DNA of 12,577 nt from JBEKYH01 sp049511115 (GTDB lineage Bacteria > Planctomycetota > Phycisphaerae > Tepidisphaerales > Tepidisphaeraceae): the NCBI GenBank assembly GCA_049511115.1, contig JBEKYH010000096.1, positions 1 through 12,577 on the forward strand, given 5' to 3'. Below the pieces are notes generated by a model, which was given only the letters and a program-made list of their open reading frames with translations, ran no database searches and was not told the origin of the DNA. The position numbers and the translations under genes are program-made. This document shows, one piece after another, positions 11,229 to 12,577 of this stretch (its first letter is position 1; each line of letters opens with the position of its first letter).

Positions 11229-12524
11229 ATGGCCGCGGCCCTAGGATCCGACCCCCTATCATCCATGCCCAGCAAACATCAATGGATTGTTTCGCAAATC
11301 GGCTCGCGCCAGCACTATGGCATCCCGCGCGGGTTTGAATCCACCGGCCAACTCAAGCGATTCTACACCGACGCCTGGTGCCCGCGACTTCTGGGCAGCA
11401 TCTTCAGACGTGGCAACGCCTCTCTGCGTGGTTTCGCCGCCCGCCGGCACGCCGAAGTCCCCGCAGGCAAAGTGATCAGTTTTAACTTTCAGGCCGTTCG
11501 CGACGGCTTGGCCGGCGTGTATGGCAAACCCCCGTCGATGGAAGATGGCTGTCGCGAATTCCTCCGCATCGGCAAACGTTTCGACCATAGCGTAGCCGAC
11601 GATCTCCAGCGCCCCGGCCGAATCGATCCGCGCACCGACGCCTTCTTCGCCTTCAACACCGGCGCGCTGCAATCCCTGAAAGTCCTGCGCCAACTCGCGG
11701 TTCCCACGGTCCTCGACCAGATCGACCCGGCCAAAGTCGAGGAAGACATGGTATTCGCCGAGGCCGCCAAATGGCCCGGATGGCAATCCCTGCCGGGCCG
11801 AATTCCGCAGGAGTATTGGGATCACATGGCCGCCGAGTGGGCCGCCGCGGACCTCGTGCTGGTCAATTCCCAATGGTCGCGCGAGGCTCTGGTTCGCCAG
11901 GGCCTCCCCGATGGCAAACTCTGCGTCGTCCCCGTCGCCTACGAGCCGCAGGCCGGCCCGATTCCTCTGCCCCGCCGCGGCAGCGGGTCCCTCACCGTCC
12001 TCTGGCTCGGCGGCGTCAACCTCCGTAAAGGCATTCCCTATCTCATCGAAGCCGCCAAACTGCTGAGCAACACGCAATTGAAATTCGTCGTCGCCGGCCC
12101 CATCGGCATTTCCCAGCAGGCGATGGACACTGCCCCGCCCAGCATGACTTTCCTCGGCCGCGTCACGCGCGACCAGACCGATCAGGTCTACCAAAGCGCC
12201 GATATCTTCGTCCTGCCGACCATCTCCGACGGCTTCGCCATCACGCAGGTGGAGGCCATGAGCAAAGGCCTCCCCGTGATAACGACTCCCAATTGCGGGC
12301 AGGTTGTCACCGACGGCCTCGATGGCTTGATTGTCCCCGCTGCAAATTCGCACGCCCTCGCTGAAGCGATAGCGAAGCTGGACAACAATCGCGCGTTACT
12401 CGCCGAAATGTCCCACAACGCTTTTCTGCGCTCAACGCAGTTCCTTCTCTCCAGCCAATCGCAGCAGATTGAAGAGGCGCTTGCCGCACTGAAAGATAAC
12501 CACCCCGCGCCCTCACGATCTTAG
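11229..12524 (+). CDS. GT4-type glycosyltransferase (GT-B fold)
   Basis: This 431-residue protein has an N-terminal half that ends in ADLVLVNSQWSREALVRQG, a typical GT4 interdomain region. LTVLWLGGVNLRKGIPYLIEA follows (start of the donor-binding domain), then SDGFAITQVEAMSKGLPVITT. The E-x7-E signature appears as D334-G-F-A-I-T-Q-V-E342, so the first Glu is Asp, which also occurs in some GT4 subfamilies. I infer a cytoplasmic glycosyltransferase of the same glycan pathway. The start at 11229 (MAAALGS) could instead be the ATG at 11265 (MPSKHQW), where the recognisable sequence begins; neither has a strong ribosome binding site. It is divergent from the FkbM gene, and its stop overlaps by 3 bp that of a minus-strand gene running off the right edge. 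Confidence 0.85.
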   Translation: MAAALGSDPLSSMPSKHQWIVSQIGSRQHYGIPRGFESTGQLKRFYTDAWCPRLLGSIFRRGNASLRGFAARRHAEVPAGKVISFNFQAVRDGLAGVYGKPPSMEDGCREFLRIGKRFDHSVADDLQRPGRIDPRTDAFFAFNTGALQSLKVLRQLAVPTVLDQIDPAKVEEDMVFAEAAKWPGWQSLPGRIPQEYWDHMAAEWAAADLVLVNSQWSREALVRQGLPDGKLCVVPVAYEPQAGPIPLPRRGSGSLTVLWLGGVNLRKGIPYLIEAAKLLSNTQLKFVVAGPIGISQQAMDTAPPSMTFLGRVTRDQTDQVYQSADIFVLPTISDGFAITQVEAMSKGLPVITTPNCGQVVTDGLDGLIVPAANSHALAEAIAKLDNNRALLAEMSHNAFLRSTQFLLSSQSQQIEEALAALKDNHPAPSRS

Positions 12525-12577
12525 CGATCACCCGCGCACCATCTCCGCCACATCGCTCTATACGCCTGTTCCATTCC
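12521..12577 (-). CDS. C-terminal end of an O-GlcNAc transferase (OGT/SPINDLY)-like protein, partial
   Basis: On the minus strand the last 18 codons before TAA (12521-12523) read GMEQAYRAMWRRWCAGDR. The pattern LE-x-x-Y-x-x-MW followed by a short basic/acidic tail is how bacterial and animal OGT proteins end (human OGT has LERLYLQMWEHYAAG near its end). If correct, this is a large TPR-GT41 protein, whose N-terminal part lies outside. The stop overlaps that of the preceding GT4 gene by 3 bp. It is supported only by this short tail, so it is tentative. Confidence 0.4.
   Translation of the reverse strand, partial: GMEQAYRAMWRRWCAGDR

Noticed and set aside
11259..12353. A 364-codon minus-strand frame antisense to the second GT4 gene
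   Set aside because: The product is Gly/Asp/Glu/Ala-rich without motifs, while the plus strand has clear GT4 signatures.
9337..12524. The two GT4 genes as a recent duplication
   Set aside because: They share only family motifs; lengths, N-termini and signature residues (E-x7-E versus D-x7-E) differ, so they are distant family members.

Overview
This window is a surface-polysaccharide (O-antigen, capsule or exopolysaccharide-like) biosynthesis locus from a GC-rich, probably diderm bacterium. It holds only glycosyltransferases, methyltransferases and a polymerase-like membrane protein. No rRNA, tRNA, transposase, CRISPR array or housekeeping gene is visible. The gene style would suit Planctomycetota or a similar phylum, but that is a weak guess with no phylogenetic marker behind it.

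Left half (1-7482, minus strand): one long transcription unit reading from a divergent control region near 7.4-7.75 kb towards the left edge. In transcription order it has a possible 48-codon leader ORF, three tandem paralogues of a multi-pass GT-C type glycosyltransferase (5841-7400, 4222-5796, 2600-4147), a GT2 of the polyprenyl-phosphate-sugar synthase type with a membrane C-terminus (1319-2545), a class I SAM methyltransferase (596-1315), and the start of a GT87-like (DUF2029) membrane mannosyltransferase cut by the left edge (1-481). A plausible logic is that the GT2 enzyme makes a lipid-linked sugar donor, several GT-C enzymes use it on the periplasmic side, and the methyltransferase modifies or caps the glycan.

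Right half: a plus-strand pair comes first, a Wzy-like polymerase (7767-9347) overlapping a GT4 glycosyltransferase (9337-10476). A convergent FkbM methyltransferase (10426-11193, minus) overlaps the GT4 tail. A second GT4 gene (11229-12524, plus) follows. At the right edge is the minus-strand C-terminus of what looks like an O-GlcNAc-transferase/SPINDLY-like protein.

The most striking feature is the GT-C triplication. The copies are mosaics: copies 1 and 3, which are not adjacent, are almost identical near the N-terminus; copies 2 and 3 are closest near the C-terminus; copies 1 and 2 are closest in the middle. An 80-base block is identical in all three. The differences cluster around the presumed catalytic acidic motif and other presumed periplasmic loops. 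This fits gene conversion keeping a common scaffold while active-site loops diversify, perhaps giving a small set of sugar-transfer specificities fed by one donor synthase.
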